Below are positions 26,238-35,925 of a stretch of DNA of 64,000 bases, one piece after another. The position numbers were made by a program, and so were the translations under genes. The DNA is taken from the NCBI GenBank assembly GCA_027854065.1, contig JAQGEF010000006.1, forward strand, positions 172,339 to 236,338, in the 5' to 3' direction. Under the pieces are notes generated by a model, which was not told where the DNA came from, did no database searches, and saw only the letters and a program-made list of their open reading frames with translations. Each line of letters starts with the position of its first letter. Position 1 is the first letter of the stretch. This stretch comes from Polluticaenibacter yanchengensis (GTDB lineage: Bacteria > Bacteroidota > Bacteroidia > Chitinophagales > Chitinophagaceae).

Positions 26238-27146
26238 ATGCAAAAGCCTACATTAGTAATATTAGCAGCCGGAATGGCAAGCCGTTATGGCAGTATGAAG
26301 CAGATTGCCGGATTTGGTCCGAATAATGAAACCATCATGGATTATTCCATTTACGACGCTATAAAAGCAGGGTTTGGTAAAGTTGTATTTATTATCCGCA
26401 AAGACTTTGCAGATAATTTCAAAGCGATTGTGGAACCTAAATTTTCAGGCAAAATTCAATTAGATTATGCTTATCAGGGTTTGGATTCATATTTACCGGA
26501 AGGCTTTACACCACCTGCAGACCGTGTAAAACCTTGGGGCACTGCACACGCCATGTTATGTGCGAAAGAAGTGGTAAATGAAAACTTCGTTGTGATCAAT
26601 GCAGATGATTTTTACGGTTACGATGCGTTTAAAAAAGCATATGATTTTTGTCAGGACGGCGTATCGGAATCTGAGTGGGGCATCGTTGGCTACACTCTCT
26701 CCAACACACTCAGCAAAAATGGTACTGTAAGCCGCGGTGTGTGCAAAGCAGATGGAAAAGGAAACCTGACCGAGATAAATGAACGTACCAAAATCTATTG
26801 GAAAGACGAAGCTACCAATACCGTAGCTTATGAAGACGAAACCGGGGAGCACCTGGTAGATGCAAATTCACCGGTATCCATGAACTTCTGGGCATTCCAC
26901 CCGACTGTTTTTGAAAAAATCCAAAAAGATTTTGACGCATTCGCACCGGCAAACAATCACAATATTAAAGCCGAATTCTTCATTCCGCTGATTGCCGATA
27001 ATTTTATTAAAAATGGTGGCGCCATCAAAATTGTTCCGACATCTTCTACATGGTTTGGGGTAACTTACCCTGAAGATGCACCAACAGTAAAAGAAAGTAT
27101 CCAATCTTTAGTCAGCAATGGTCAATATCCGACACCATTATTCTGA
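26238..27146 (+). CDS. Sugar-phosphate nucleotidyltransferase family protein
   Basis: The 302-residue protein opens with LVILAAGMASRYGSMKQIA, the NTP-binding G-x-G-T/S-R-x-K pattern of nucleotidyltransferases. It has the metal-binding Asp in FVVINADDFYG and an NHNIKAEFFIPLIAD block. This family is common in Bacteroidota, and its exact sugar is not known to me. It ends the polysaccharide group and is followed by a strong terminator. Confidence 0.82.
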   Translation: MQKPTLVILAAGMASRYGSMKQIAGFGPNNETIMDYSIYDAIKAGFGKVVFIIRKDFADNFKAIVEPKFSGKIQLDYAYQGLDSYLPEGFTPPADRVKPWGTAHAMLCAKEVVNENFVVINADDFYGYDAFKKAYDFCQDGVSESEWGIVGYTLSNTLSKNGTVSRGVCKADGKGNLTEINERTKIYWKDEATNTVAYEDETGEHLVDANSPVSMNFWAFHPTVFEKIQKDFDAFAPANNHNIKAEFFIPLIADNFIKNGGAIKIVPTSSTWFGVTYPEDAPTVKESIQSLVSNGQYPTPLF

Positions 27147-27168
27147 TAAATAACTTTATACATTATTC

Positions 27169-27204
27169 AATCCCGGAAGCGTATCTGTTTCCGGGATTTT
27201 TTTA
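27169..27204 (+). terminator. Terminator after the nucleotidyltransferase gene
   Basis: AATCCCGGAA / TTTCCGGGATT followed by a T run. Confidence 0.9.
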
Positions 27205-27267
27205 GCGGATCATTGCCTGCCAATTTTTCACTTTCAACTATTTTTAAGTAGTTAACTTTACCATGAT

Positions 27268-27951
27268 ATGAATATACTGATTATAGAAGATGATCCTACA
27301 TTAAGCAGGAATATAAGTGAGGTACTGGAAGCGGAAGGATTTGTAACCGCAAGTGTGTATGATGGCACGCTGGCGGAAAAAATGCTGAAGCGTGAAAGCT
27401 ATGATTGTATTATTATGGATATCAATTTGCCCGGTATTACCGGCTATGATTTGTGCAAAGGATTCAGGATTTATAACAAAGATACTCCTGTATTAATGTT
27501 AACCGCTTTCAATGAATTGGAAGATAAAATAAAAGGGTATGATTCAGGTGCGGATGATTACCTGACCAAGCCTTTTTTTATGCGTGAATTGGTTTTAAGA
27601 ATCAGATCATTGATGAAAAGAGCAGGCAATACAAAGGGGACAATAGCAGATAATAATATTTTTACTGCCGGAGATATTACCATCCTGGATACACAAAAAA
27701 AAGTAACAAGACAAGGTAAACCGGTGGAGTTAACCCCAAGAGAATACCAGATACTCCTGATGCTGTGTAAGCACCACGGAGAAATTGTTTCCAAGGCGGA
27801 CCTGGTAAAAGAAATATGGGGCAGTACTTTTGACGCCAATACCAATACCATAGAAGTGTACATCAATTTCCTGAGAAACAAACTTGATAAACCTTTTGGC
27901 ACTCAAAGCATAAAAACAAAAGTTGGGTACGGTTATTACCTGGATGTGTAA
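27268..27951 (+). CDS. OmpR-family response regulator
   Basis: The 227-residue protein has a receiver domain (acidic EDDPT, phospho-Asp near 51 in IIMDINLPG, LTAFN, YLTKPFF) and a winged-helix domain (about 130-227, ending TKVGYGYYL). Its stop overlaps the start of the kinase by one base. A -7-like TAACTTTA at 27253-27260 is only eight bases from the ATG, so the message may be nearly leaderless. Its likely target is the metal-efflux operon at 30209, judged from the direct repeats there. Confidence 0.93.
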   Translation: MNILIIEDDPTLSRNISEVLEAEGFVTASVYDGTLAEKMLKRESYDCIIMDINLPGITGYDLCKGFRIYNKDTPVLMLTAFNELEDKIKGYDSGADDYLTKPFFMRELVLRIRSLMKRAGNTKGTIADNNIFTAGDITILDTQKKVTRQGKPVELTPREYQILLMLCKHHGEIVSKADLVKEIWGSTFDANTNTIEVYINFLRNKLDKPFGTQSIKTKVGYGYYLDV

Positions 27952-29330
27952 TGAAAATTCGCAATAAAATACTCATTTATTTTTCTTGCTCGATCATTCT
28001 GCTATCGGCAATATCCCTCTATGTTATTTATATACTGTTTTACGAAAACAGGGAAGAAGGATTTCAACAACGCCAGAAAGCCAAAGTCAATCAGACCATC
28101 AAGCTGCTCACAGAATACAAGGAAATGAGTGAGAACTTATCTGACATAATGGATAAACTATCCATTCACGATTTCTATGATGAAAGAATGATGATCTATG
28201 ATTCACAGAAAGATTTAGTCTATTCCAGTCTGGACGATTTAAAAATATACAAGCTCAAAGAAGTTTTAAATGAGTTGTCTCCGTCTACCACATGGATAGA
28301 AACAAGTGAAGGTGGTTATGATATTATCGGGATGTATGTAGAAGTACCGGGCGCCCATTATTATGCTGTTAGTAAAGCGTTGGACGCTTCAGGATTCAGC
28401 AAGCTGTATTTTTTAAGAAATACCTTACTGGCCATTTTTTCTGCTATTGTTTTACTGGTGCTGGCTGTATCGATTTTTTTATCTAAAAAAATATCAAAAC
28501 CTATTACCGACCTGGCAGATCATTTGTCTAATTTAAATTTTGATGAGGACAATAAAGAAGTGATCATTAATACATCCACCCAGGAAATCAAAAATCTTGT
28601 AGATAAGTTCAATGCCTTACTCAACAGAACGAATGAATCGATGCTGTTTCAAAAACATGCGATACAACATATTTCACATGAATTAAAAACACCGGTAGCT
28701 ATTTTAGTGTCCGAGTTGGAACGTATCAGCAGCAGTGTGCAGCAAGATGGTTTAAAAAGTGAATTGGATGAGCAGGTAAAAAAGACAAAGTCTTTGGGAG
28801 ATATTATCAATGTATTGCTGCAGATCTCAAAAATAGAAGCAGGTCAGAAAATACCGATGCAAACTTTCCGGGTAGACGAATTATTATTTGACATCATTGA
28901 ATCACTGAATGTGATTAATCCCACATTCAACTTTGAAATAGAATACACCAATAATGATTTTGACGAAAGCTGTTTGTTATTACATACAAATAAACAGTTG
29001 ATGAAACAGGCGTTTATTAACCTGCTTAATAATAGTGTTGCCTACAGCAACGATAATAAAGCCAGTATAAAAATTGATTGTTCTTCTGCTTATACTTTAA
29101 ATATTTTTATATCCAATTCAGGTACCACTATTGATAAAGAAGAAGAGAAGTATTTATTCAATCATTTTTTCAGAGGAGAAAACAGCCGGGGTAAAACAGG
29201 ATTTGGATTAGGGTTAGTATTAACCCAGAGAATCATTGCATTTGCTAAAGGAAATATTCAATACCAAAGTACCGGCAATAATGTAAACACTTTTCTGGTA
29301 AGCTTTCCTTTGAAGCCGTCAATGAGTTAA
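27951..29330 (+). CDS. Sensor histidine kinase, CusS/QseC-like
   Basis: The 459-residue kinase has membrane helices at about 8-28 and 157-180 around a periplasmic domain of about 130 residues. Then follow a HAMP domain, the HisKA motif ISHELKTPVAIL (His near 242), the N box FINLLNNSVAYS and the G box TGFGLGLVL. It is translationally coupled to the response regulator by a one-base overlap. The position before a heavy-metal RND operon suggests metal sensing, though no Cys- or His-rich sensor motif stands out. Confidence 0.9.
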   Translation: MKIRNKILIYFSCSIILLSAISLYVIYILFYENREEGFQQRQKAKVNQTIKLLTEYKEMSENLSDIMDKLSIHDFYDERMMIYDSQKDLVYSSLDDLKIYKLKEVLNELSPSTTWIETSEGGYDIIGMYVEVPGAHYYAVSKALDASGFSKLYFLRNTLLAIFSAIVLLVLAVSIFLSKKISKPITDLADHLSNLNFDEDNKEVIINTSTQEIKNLVDKFNALLNRTNESMLFQKHAIQHISHELKTPVAILVSELERISSSVQQDGLKSELDEQVKKTKSLGDIINVLLQISKIEAGQKIPMQTFRVDELLFDIIESLNVINPTFNFEIEYTNNDFDESCLLLHTNKQLMKQAFINLLNNSVAYSNDNKASIKIDCSSAYTLNIFISNSGTTIDKEEEKYLFNHFFRGENSRGKTGFGLGLVLTQRIIAFAKGNIQYQSTGNNVNTFLVSFPLKPSMS

Positions 29331-29392
29331 CGTATTGAATGTTGTGGTGAAATATGTAATAAACGATGAGTAAGACGAAGTAGTTTCTGAGA

Positions 29393-29400
29393 TATCTTTA
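29393..29400 (+). promoter_or_regulatory. Probable promoter of the 178-residue orphan gene
   Basis: TATCTTTA, close to TAnnTTTG, 37 bases before the ATG at 29438. Confidence 0.4.
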
Positions 29401-29437
29401 ACGGTGCAGCAATAAAATTTATTTATAAACTCGAATA

Positions 29438-29974
29438 ATGAACAATTACTTCAAGCATACATTACTTGGTCGGATATTTTTAGTTTCTACACGCTTAAGC
29501 ACTGTCCAATGGAATGGTTTATTAGAGAATTCAGAAGGGATTTGTGATTACGAATTATTGGATCAATATATTAGTTTGGAAGAAGGGTATTTGACTTTTT
29601 TTAGAAAGGATTGCTTTGGCTACTCCATATATTTTTCATTTAGTTCCAAAATTGAAATTTTATCGAAGAACAATGAGTTCATCATTTTCGATGGACTATA
29701 TTTCAATGAACCCTTTAATTTAAATGAGAAGTGGACTTACAAAATAGTCGAAAAAGTTAATTTTGATATTAATGTTGAAAATAATACACTTGATATTTTT
29801 GATGCTACTTTAAACTCACATTTATTGGTAGATGTACTGAATAATACTTCTTCTGTCGAAGCTATTTCTCTGAACTTATTGAATGGAATTTATACACTTT
29901 CAAAAATAGAGATCATTACATTGGTTAGGGGGCAAAGCGTTATTCTAAAGGGAATACTTGGCTGCTTAAGTTGA
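29438..29974 (+). CDS. Unrecognised 178-residue protein
   Basis: I do not recognise this protein. It has no signal peptide or membrane helix, is rich in Asn, Ile, Leu and Glu, and looks beta-rich (YSIYFSFSSKIEIL, FIIFDGLYFNEPF). A small soluble globular protein such as an orphan immunity protein is possible, but no motif proves it. It separates the two-component system from the efflux operon that the system probably controls. Its base composition is more AT-rich than its neighbours, a possible sign of transfer. Confidence 0.6.
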   Translation: MNNYFKHTLLGRIFLVSTRLSTVQWNGLLENSEGICDYELLDQYISLEEGYLTFFRKDCFGYSIYFSFSSKIEILSKNNEFIIFDGLYFNEPFNLNEKWTYKIVEKVNFDINVENNTLDIFDATLNSHLLVDVLNNTSSVEAISLNLLNGIYTLSKIEIITLVRGQSVILKGILGCLS

Positions 29975-30126
29975 TTTGTTTAATGCCTGTTATAAATCCG
30001 TATGCCGAAAAGTTCCGGTATGTGTGGTGAAGAAAACTGGCAACAATTCCGTTAGGACCAGCATGGAGCATCTCACAACAATGAACCAATGTAAACAGCC
30101 CCCTGATTATTAAAAATACTCCTGCG

Positions 30127-30183
30127 TTTAAGTGAAAATTTATTGTCTTTAAGGAGATTTTAAGGTGGTGCAGAGCATTTTTG
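30127..30183 (+). promoter_or_regulatory. Direct-repeat operator and promoter of the metal-efflux operon
   Basis: Half-sites TTTAAGT (30127), TTTAAGG (30148) and TTTAAGG (30159) are spaced 21 and 11 bp, about two turns and one turn. CATTTTTG (30176-30183) matches TAnnTTTG except at the first base and starts 28 bases after the 30148 half-site. The geometry is as in the other two-component regulon of the window. The rest of the gap 29975-30126 shows nothing clear. Confidence 0.55.
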
Positions 30184-30208
30184 CTGTTTCTCATAAGTAG
30201 CAGCAAAA

Positions 30209-31510
30209 ATGAATTTTAAACGATACCTGACATCGCTGGTTTGTATTTACACCTTTGCAGGAAATTTGCAGGCACAAGATACGCTAAGGCTCACCCGCCA
30301 GGAAAGTGAAGCAGTCTTTTTAAAAGAGAACCTGGCATTGTTAGCAGAAAAACTGGAAATACCCCAGGCTGAAGCCCTGGTACTGCAAGCTTCGTTATGG
30401 CCCAACCCGAATTTTACACTGGACCAGGTGAACTTTTGGGCAACTGATAAGCAGCGGGGCGGACAGGAAGTTTCTCCGCCATTTTTTGGCAACGTAGGAC
30501 GAAATCTCCAGGTAGGTATAGAAGTAGAGCAACTCGTTCAAACGGCCGGTAAGCGTAAAAAACTAATGGCCCTGGAGCAGGTAGGCGTAGATAAAGCAAA
30601 ACAGTATTTTGAAGATTTACTACGCAACCTGAAAATTGAATTGAGAGCAGAATTGACCAATATTCAATATTTACAACTTAGAAAAAGTACTTACCTGAAC
30701 CAGGTGGTATCTGTTAAGCAATTAACCGAAACTTACAACAAACAAGTTGCTGCCGGCAATTTGCCTAAAGCAGAATATGTGCGTTTGAAAGCATTGGAAC
30801 TAGAGTTGCTGAAAAATATCAGTGATCTGGATAAGGAACTCAATGCATCACAAAAAACAGTAAAACAATTACTGCATATCCCTGCCGCAACGTTTCTCGT
30901 AATTGATACTGCAGACTACTGGCCATCGATTAATACTGCACAATTACCCGCGGTATTAGACCTGGTAGAACAAGGAAAACAAAACAGGCCCGATTACCAT
31001 CTTGCCAATTTAGATATAGACTACAATAACAAACTTTATACTTACGAAAAAGCGCAAAAAGTACCTGACCTCGTACTGAAAGGCATGTATGACCGCAACG
31101 GAAGTACCATGCTCAATTTTGTAGGGTTTGGTGTGGCCATGGACCTGCCTTTTTTCAATAAAAACCAGGGAAATATCAAAGCCGCAAAAATCGGGGTAGA
31201 GCAATCCAAAATACGTTTGAAAAGTGCGGCACATGGCCTGGAAACAGAAATCGTATTAGCCTATCAGAACCTGACCAACGCATTGAATTTTCAGAGCCAG
31301 ATAGAAGCGAATTATGAAAGCGGTTTAGATGATCTGTTAAAGAGCTACACTAAAAATTTCACCAATAGAAATATCAGTTTACTTGAGTTCCTGGATTTTT
31401 TAGACGCCTACCTGGAAAACAAAAAAATAATAATGGAAGCCGCAAAAGACATTAGTGAAAAAAAGGAAGAACTAAATTTTGCTGTTGGTAAAGACATTCT
31501 TAATAAATAA
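30209..31510 (+). CDS. Outer-membrane efflux channel, CzcC/CusC-like (TolC family)
   Basis: The 433-residue protein has a signal peptide (1-22) and two repeats of the long helical hairpin that form the periplasmic tunnel of TolC proteins. Coiled-coil stretches run at about 125-220 and 315-425. ASLWPNPNFTLDQ and VPDLVLKGMYDRNG mark the strand regions. It would export ions handed over by the RND pump. First gene of a three-gene operon with 11-base and five-base gaps. Confidence 0.88.
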   Translation: MNFKRYLTSLVCIYTFAGNLQAQDTLRLTRQESEAVFLKENLALLAEKLEIPQAEALVLQASLWPNPNFTLDQVNFWATDKQRGGQEVSPPFFGNVGRNLQVGIEVEQLVQTAGKRKKLMALEQVGVDKAKQYFEDLLRNLKIELRAELTNIQYLQLRKSTYLNQVVSVKQLTETYNKQVAAGNLPKAEYVRLKALELELLKNISDLDKELNASQKTVKQLLHIPAATFLVIDTADYWPSINTAQLPAVLDLVEQGKQNRPDYHLANLDIDYNNKLYTYEKAQKVPDLVLKGMYDRNGSTMLNFVGFGVAMDLPFFNKNQGNIKAAKIGVEQSKIRLKSAAHGLETEIVLAYQNLTNALNFQSQIEANYESGLDDLLKSYTKNFTNRNISLLEFLDFLDAYLENKKIIMEAAKDISEKKEELNFAVGKDILNK

Positions 31511-31521
31511 CATTTTGTACA

Positions 31522-32625
31522 ATGACCATCTATAGAATAACAGTTTTGATAGCATTTATCTCGCTGTTTATAACCAGTTGTAAAGATAATACCGCTGAAG
31601 TAAAAGAGCAGGCCCCAATCAGGTATTGTGTCGATTCATCATTTAAAGCCCGGTTAGAGTTTGCTAACCCTGTACTGGAACCAATTGCAGACGGTATTCA
31701 TTTAACCGGTTCAGTAGAAGCGAATCCGGATAACGTCGTACATTATGTAAGCCTGGTGAGCGGGGTTATTACGCACGCAAATTTTTCTTTGGGAGATAAA
31801 GTTTCAAAAGGACAGGTACTGGCAGAACTACAGAGTTCAGAATTAAGCAGTTTGCAAAATGACCGCAGCAATATTGAATCACAGATTCGGGTAGCAGAGA
31901 AAAAGTTACAGGCGGTACAAAGCATGTTTAACGATGGTATTTCTTCCCAGAAAGAGCTGCAGGAAGCAAAAAGTGAATTAGAAATATTTCAATCAGAAAA
32001 AAGTAAAGTCGCGTCCAACCTTCATTTATATAGTGCCAGCACCAATAAAAATGTATTCCAGATCAAAGCACCGGCGTCAGGTATTATAACCTCCAAAACA
32101 ATATCCGGAGGCACCCAGATCTCAGCAGAAGGAGAATCCTTGTTTACTGTATCTAACCTGAACGAGGTATGGGTAATGGTAAATATCTACGCCACCAATG
32201 TTAGTAATATCACAGAAGGCATGCCGGTAGAAATACGCACCCTTTCATACCCTGGCGAAGTATTCCAGGGAAAAATCGGGGTCATCTCCCAGGTGTATGA
32301 CCAGGAAGAGCGCGTGCTGAAAGCAAGGGTTGTTTTGCAAAACAGCAATTTTAAACTGAAACCGGGTATGCTGGTCGATGTTACCGCCGTTAAGCATTTT
32401 GACGGTACCGCATTAACGGTTCCAGTGGAATCCATTGTATTTGATGCAAATGAAAATTATGTAGTAGTATATAAAAATGATTGTGATTTTGAAATCAGGA
32501 AAGTAGAAATCGCTTCTAAAACACATGGCAAAACATATATTACCAGTGGCATAAATGCCGATGAAAAAGTAGTCACTAAAAATCAATTGCTGATTTACGA
32601 ACAGCTTAAAAACTTTCAGAATTAA
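31522..32625 (+). CDS. Periplasmic adaptor of an RND pump, CzcB/CusB-like lipoprotein
   Basis: The 367-residue membrane-fusion protein has a lipobox at FITSC (Cys near 20), a barrel-sandwich (lipoyl) half-motif GVITHANFSLGDKVSKGQVLAEL, a short helical hairpin (about 115-165), a second lipoyl half-motif IKAPASGIITSKTISGG, and a beta-barrel (about 220-295). It links the RND pump to the outer-membrane channel. No Met- or His-rich metal-binding N-terminal extension is seen. Confidence 0.9.
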   Translation: MTIYRITVLIAFISLFITSCKDNTAEVKEQAPIRYCVDSSFKARLEFANPVLEPIADGIHLTGSVEANPDNVVHYVSLVSGVITHANFSLGDKVSKGQVLAELQSSELSSLQNDRSNIESQIRVAEKKLQAVQSMFNDGISSQKELQEAKSELEIFQSEKSKVASNLHLYSASTNKNVFQIKAPASGIITSKTISGGTQISAEGESLFTVSNLNEVWVMVNIYATNVSNITEGMPVEIRTLSYPGEVFQGKIGVISQVYDQEERVLKARVVLQNSNFKLKPGMLVDVTAVKHFDGTALTVPVESIVFDANENYVVVYKNDCDFEIRKVEIASKTHGKTYITSGINADEKVVTKNQLLIYEQLKNFQN

Positions 32626-32630
32626 AGATT

Positions 32631-35600
32631 ATGCAAAAACTGGTTCAACGCATAGTTGCGTTTTCCCTTAAAAACCATATAATCGTATTTTTCTTAACAA
32701 TACTATTATTAGTTGCCGGGATATTAAGCTATATAAAAACACCAATTGAAGCATTCCCGGATGTGACCAACACCCGTGCCCGTATCATTACGCAATGGCC
32801 CGGAAGAAGTGCGGAAGAAGTAGAGAAATTTGTGACCCTGCCACTCATGAAATCGATGAACACGATTCCCAAAAAGGCAGAAGTCCGCTCCATTTCATTA
32901 TTTGGATTATCCGTTGTTACAGTCATATTCGAAGATGGTGTAGAAGATTTCTATGCACAGCAATACGCTTCAAACCGCTTGCAGGGTGTAGATCTGCCCG
33001 AAGGAGCAAATCCCGGTATTGAACCACCTTACGGCGCAACAGGGGAAATCTTTCGCTATGTGCTAAAAAGTAAAAAACCGGTTAAGGAACTATCAGCCAT
33101 TCACGATTGGGTAATAGAACGGGAACTGGTAGCAGTACCGGGCGTGGCCGATGTGGTAAGCTTTGGCGGTGAAGAGAAAATTTACGAGATAAAGATCAAC
33201 CCGACAGAACTGGCCAACTATGACCTGTCGCCTTTAGATGTTTATGAAGCAGTATCAAAAAGTAACATAAATGTAGGCGGAGATGTTATTGAAAAAGGAG
33301 AGCAGGCTTATGTGGTGCGCGGTGTAGGTATGCTGGAAAGCATAGAAGAGATAGAAGATATCTTAATAGAAGTTAGAGGCTCAACGCCGATCCTGGTAAA
33401 GCATGTTGCAGAAGTTAAAGTATCTGCCAACCCCAGGTTAGGCGTCGTAGGCTTGCAGGATGATGAAGATCTGATAGAAGGAGTTGTTGTAATGCTGCGT
33501 GGCGAAAACCCTACGGAAGTAATTGGCCGGTTAAAAGAAAAAATTGCCGATTTAAACAACCGGATTTTACCCAAAGATGTAAAAATAGAACCCTTTATAG
33601 ACAGGACAGAACTGGTAAACGTAACAGTAAGTACCGTTACAAAAAACCTCGTAGAAGGAATTGTGCTGGTGTCCATTATTGTATTTATATTTTTGTACAA
33701 CTGGCGTCTCACATTAATTGTAGCATCGGTGATCCCGTTAGCCTTTTTATTTGCCATCGTCATGTTAAGGATCATGGGCATGCCGGCAAACCTGATATCG
33801 ATGGGCTCCCTTGACTTCGGATTATTGCTGGAAGGTTCCCTCGTTATCTCAGAAGTAGTATTTGTAGGATTAGAGCAGAAAGCCCACAAATTGGGGATGG
33901 AACGTTTCAACAAAATATCTAAAGTTGGCATCATTAAGAAAAGTGCCAGCAGTGTTGCGTCATACATATTCTTTGCATTATTTATCTTAATCATTGCGTT
34001 ATTGCCGATATTCTCGTTCCAGAAAGTAGAAGGCAAAATGTTTACGCCTTTAGCTTATACCTTAGGTTTCGCCTTACTCGGTTCATTATTATTGTCGCTC
34101 ACATATGTACCGGCAATGTGTAAAGTCTTGCTCACAAAAAACATTGTTGAAAAAGACAACCTGATAACAAGAAGCTTCAGGAACGGGTTGTATAATTTAT
34201 ACAAATTTACATTTAAACACAAGCGTGGTACAATCGCCACATTCATCGGGGTAGTTGCTATTTGTGTATTTGGTTTTATGAATCATGGTACAGAGTTTTT
34301 ACCAAAATTGAATGAAGGAGCCATTTATGTACGCGCTACCTTGCCCAATAGTGTCAATATAGAAGAATCCAAAAGGCTGGCAAAAGAAATGAAAGCCAGG
34401 CTGCGGGAGTTTGATGAAGTGAAATTTGTGCTCAACCAGGTAGGACGTCCGAATGACGGAACCGACCCCACCGGATTTTTCAATATAGAATTCCATATTC
34501 AGCTGTACCCGGAAAAAGAATGGAAAACACCCATAAAAAAAGAAGCATTGATAGAACAAATGCGACAAAAATTACAGGTATATCCGGGCATCGTATTTGG
34601 CTTCAGCCAGCCCATACAGGATAACGTGGAAGAGTACGTCGCAGGTGTAAAAAGTTCACTCGTGGTAAAAATCTTCGGCGATAACTTATTTGAACTGGAA
34701 GATTATGCCACACAGGTAGCAAATAGTATCAGGGATGTTAAAGGCATCGAAGACCTGAATGTTTACAGGAATATCGGCCTGCCGGAGTTACGCATAAAAC
34801 TGGATGAAAAGAAAATGGGCCGGTACGGGGTAGCCATGGCAGACGCGCAGGCGGTAATAGAAATGGCCATCGGTGGCCGGGCGGCAACCACTTTTTATGA
34901 AAATGAACGGATGTTCGATGTAAAAGTCCGCTTTCAGAAAGAGTACAGGGATAATAGCCAGAAAATAGGCGAAATCCTCATACCCGCCATGAACAATAAA
35001 AAAATCCCGCTACGGGAAATTGCAGAGATCAAATACATAACTGGCCCGACATTTATATACCGCGAAGGCAGCAGCCGGTATATAGCCGTAGGGTTCAGCA
35101 TACAAGGCCGCGACCTGGGAAGTACCATTGCAGAAGCAAAGGAAAAAGTAGCGAAAACAGTCAAGCTGCCATCTTCATCCAAAATGGAATGGGCAGGCGA
35201 ATTTGAGTCCAAAGAAAGAGCAACAGGACAACTGGCCAGGATAGTGCCCGTGTCATTACTCATGATTATGTTTTTACTGTGGATGAATTTTGAAGGCAAC
35301 CTAAAAGATACTGTAGTGTCGTTCATGGTATTACCATTCGCATTTGTCGGCGGTTTCATCTCCCTCTGGGTCACCAATACCACGTTTGGAATTTCCGCAG
35401 GCATCGGTTTCATTATCCTGTTTGGAGTAGCAGCCATTGACGGCATCGTATTAATCGGGAATATCCGTCAGAACTTAAACGATAAACTGAATTTGAAAGA
35501 GTCGATTAATAAAGCTGTTTACGGCCGTATCAGGCCAATCTTAATGATCGCCTTAATGGGATCTATGGGCTTATTACCCGCAGCACTATCGTCAGGAATG

Positions 35601-35756
35601 GGCTCAGAAATACAAAAACCACTGGCTATTATGATTGTAGGAGGGTTGATTATCTGTATGATCTTATCGCTTACAGTACTGCCGCAGGTATATTATTTAG
35701 CATATAAAAGAAGCGAAAAACGAAAAGCTGTAAAAGCAGGAAAAATTTCGCAATAA
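32631..35756 (+). CDS. Heavy-metal RND efflux pump, CzcA/CusA-like
   Basis: The 1041-residue inner-membrane proton antiporter has twelve membrane helices and two large periplasmic loops. The N-terminal IEAFPDVTNTRARIITQWPG and the C-terminal GFIILFGVAAIDGIVLIGNIR are hallmark blocks of heavy-metal RND proteins. In the proton-relay helix, usually DFG-x3-DG-x5-E, this protein has DFGLLLEGSLVISE (about 392-408), with Glu in place of the second Asp. It works with the adaptor and channel coded upstream. The exact metal cannot be read from the sequence. Confidence 0.92.
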   Translation: MQKLVQRIVAFSLKNHIIVFFLTILLLVAGILSYIKTPIEAFPDVTNTRARIITQWPGRSAEEVEKFVTLPLMKSMNTIPKKAEVRSISLFGLSVVTVIFEDGVEDFYAQQYASNRLQGVDLPEGANPGIEPPYGATGEIFRYVLKSKKPVKELSAIHDWVIERELVAVPGVADVVSFGGEEKIYEIKINPTELANYDLSPLDVYEAVSKSNINVGGDVIEKGEQAYVVRGVGMLESIEEIEDILIEVRGSTPILVKHVAEVKVSANPRLGVVGLQDDEDLIEGVVVMLRGENPTEVIGRLKEKIADLNNRILPKDVKIEPFIDRTELVNVTVSTVTKNLVEGIVLVSIIVFIFLYNWRLTLIVASVIPLAFLFAIVMLRIMGMPANLISMGSLDFGLLLEGSLVISEVVFVGLEQKAHKLGMERFNKISKVGIIKKSASSVASYIFFALFILIIALLPIFSFQKVEGKMFTPLAYTLGFALLGSLLLSLTYVPAMCKVLLTKNIVEKDNLITRSFRNGLYNLYKFTFKHKRGTIATFIGVVAICVFGFMNHGTEFLPKLNEGAIYVRATLPNSVNIEESKRLAKEMKARLREFDEVKFVLNQVGRPNDGTDPTGFFNIEFHIQLYPEKEWKTPIKKEALIEQMRQKLQVYPGIVFGFSQPIQDNVEEYVAGVKSSLVVKIFGDNLFELEDYATQVANSIRDVKGIEDLNVYRNIGLPELRIKLDEKKMGRYGVAMADAQAVIEMAIGGRAATTFYENERMFDVKVRFQKEYRDNSQKIGEILIPAMNNKKIPLREIAEIKYITGPTFIYREGSSRYIAVGFSIQGRDLGSTIAEAKEKVAKTVKLPSSSKMEWAGEFESKERATGQLARIVPVSLLMIMFLLWMNFEGNLKDTVVSFMVLPFAFVGGFISLWVTNTTFGISAGIGFIILFGVAAIDGIVLIGNIRQNLNDKLNLKESINKAVYGRIRPILMIALMGSMGLLPAALSSGMGSEIQKPLAIMIVGGLIICMILSLTVLPQVYYLAYKRSEKRKAVKAGKISQ

Positions 35757-35925
35757 CTCTTTGTTTTAGTTGATATAAATGAGAAAATGTGGCTAACTGT
35801 TTTGTCTAAAACCCGGTTGCCACTTTTTTATTTATCCAAAAAGCTAATTTTATTAATTAATTATACTAATGCTAACTTGCCGGGCTTAAATTTGCATAAA
35901 TTTTTTATTAAACAAGAGAAAAATA

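Noticed and set aside
33308-34036. 242-residue minus-strand open frame
   Set aside because: Antisense to the RND pump gene; no promoter and no protein-like pattern.
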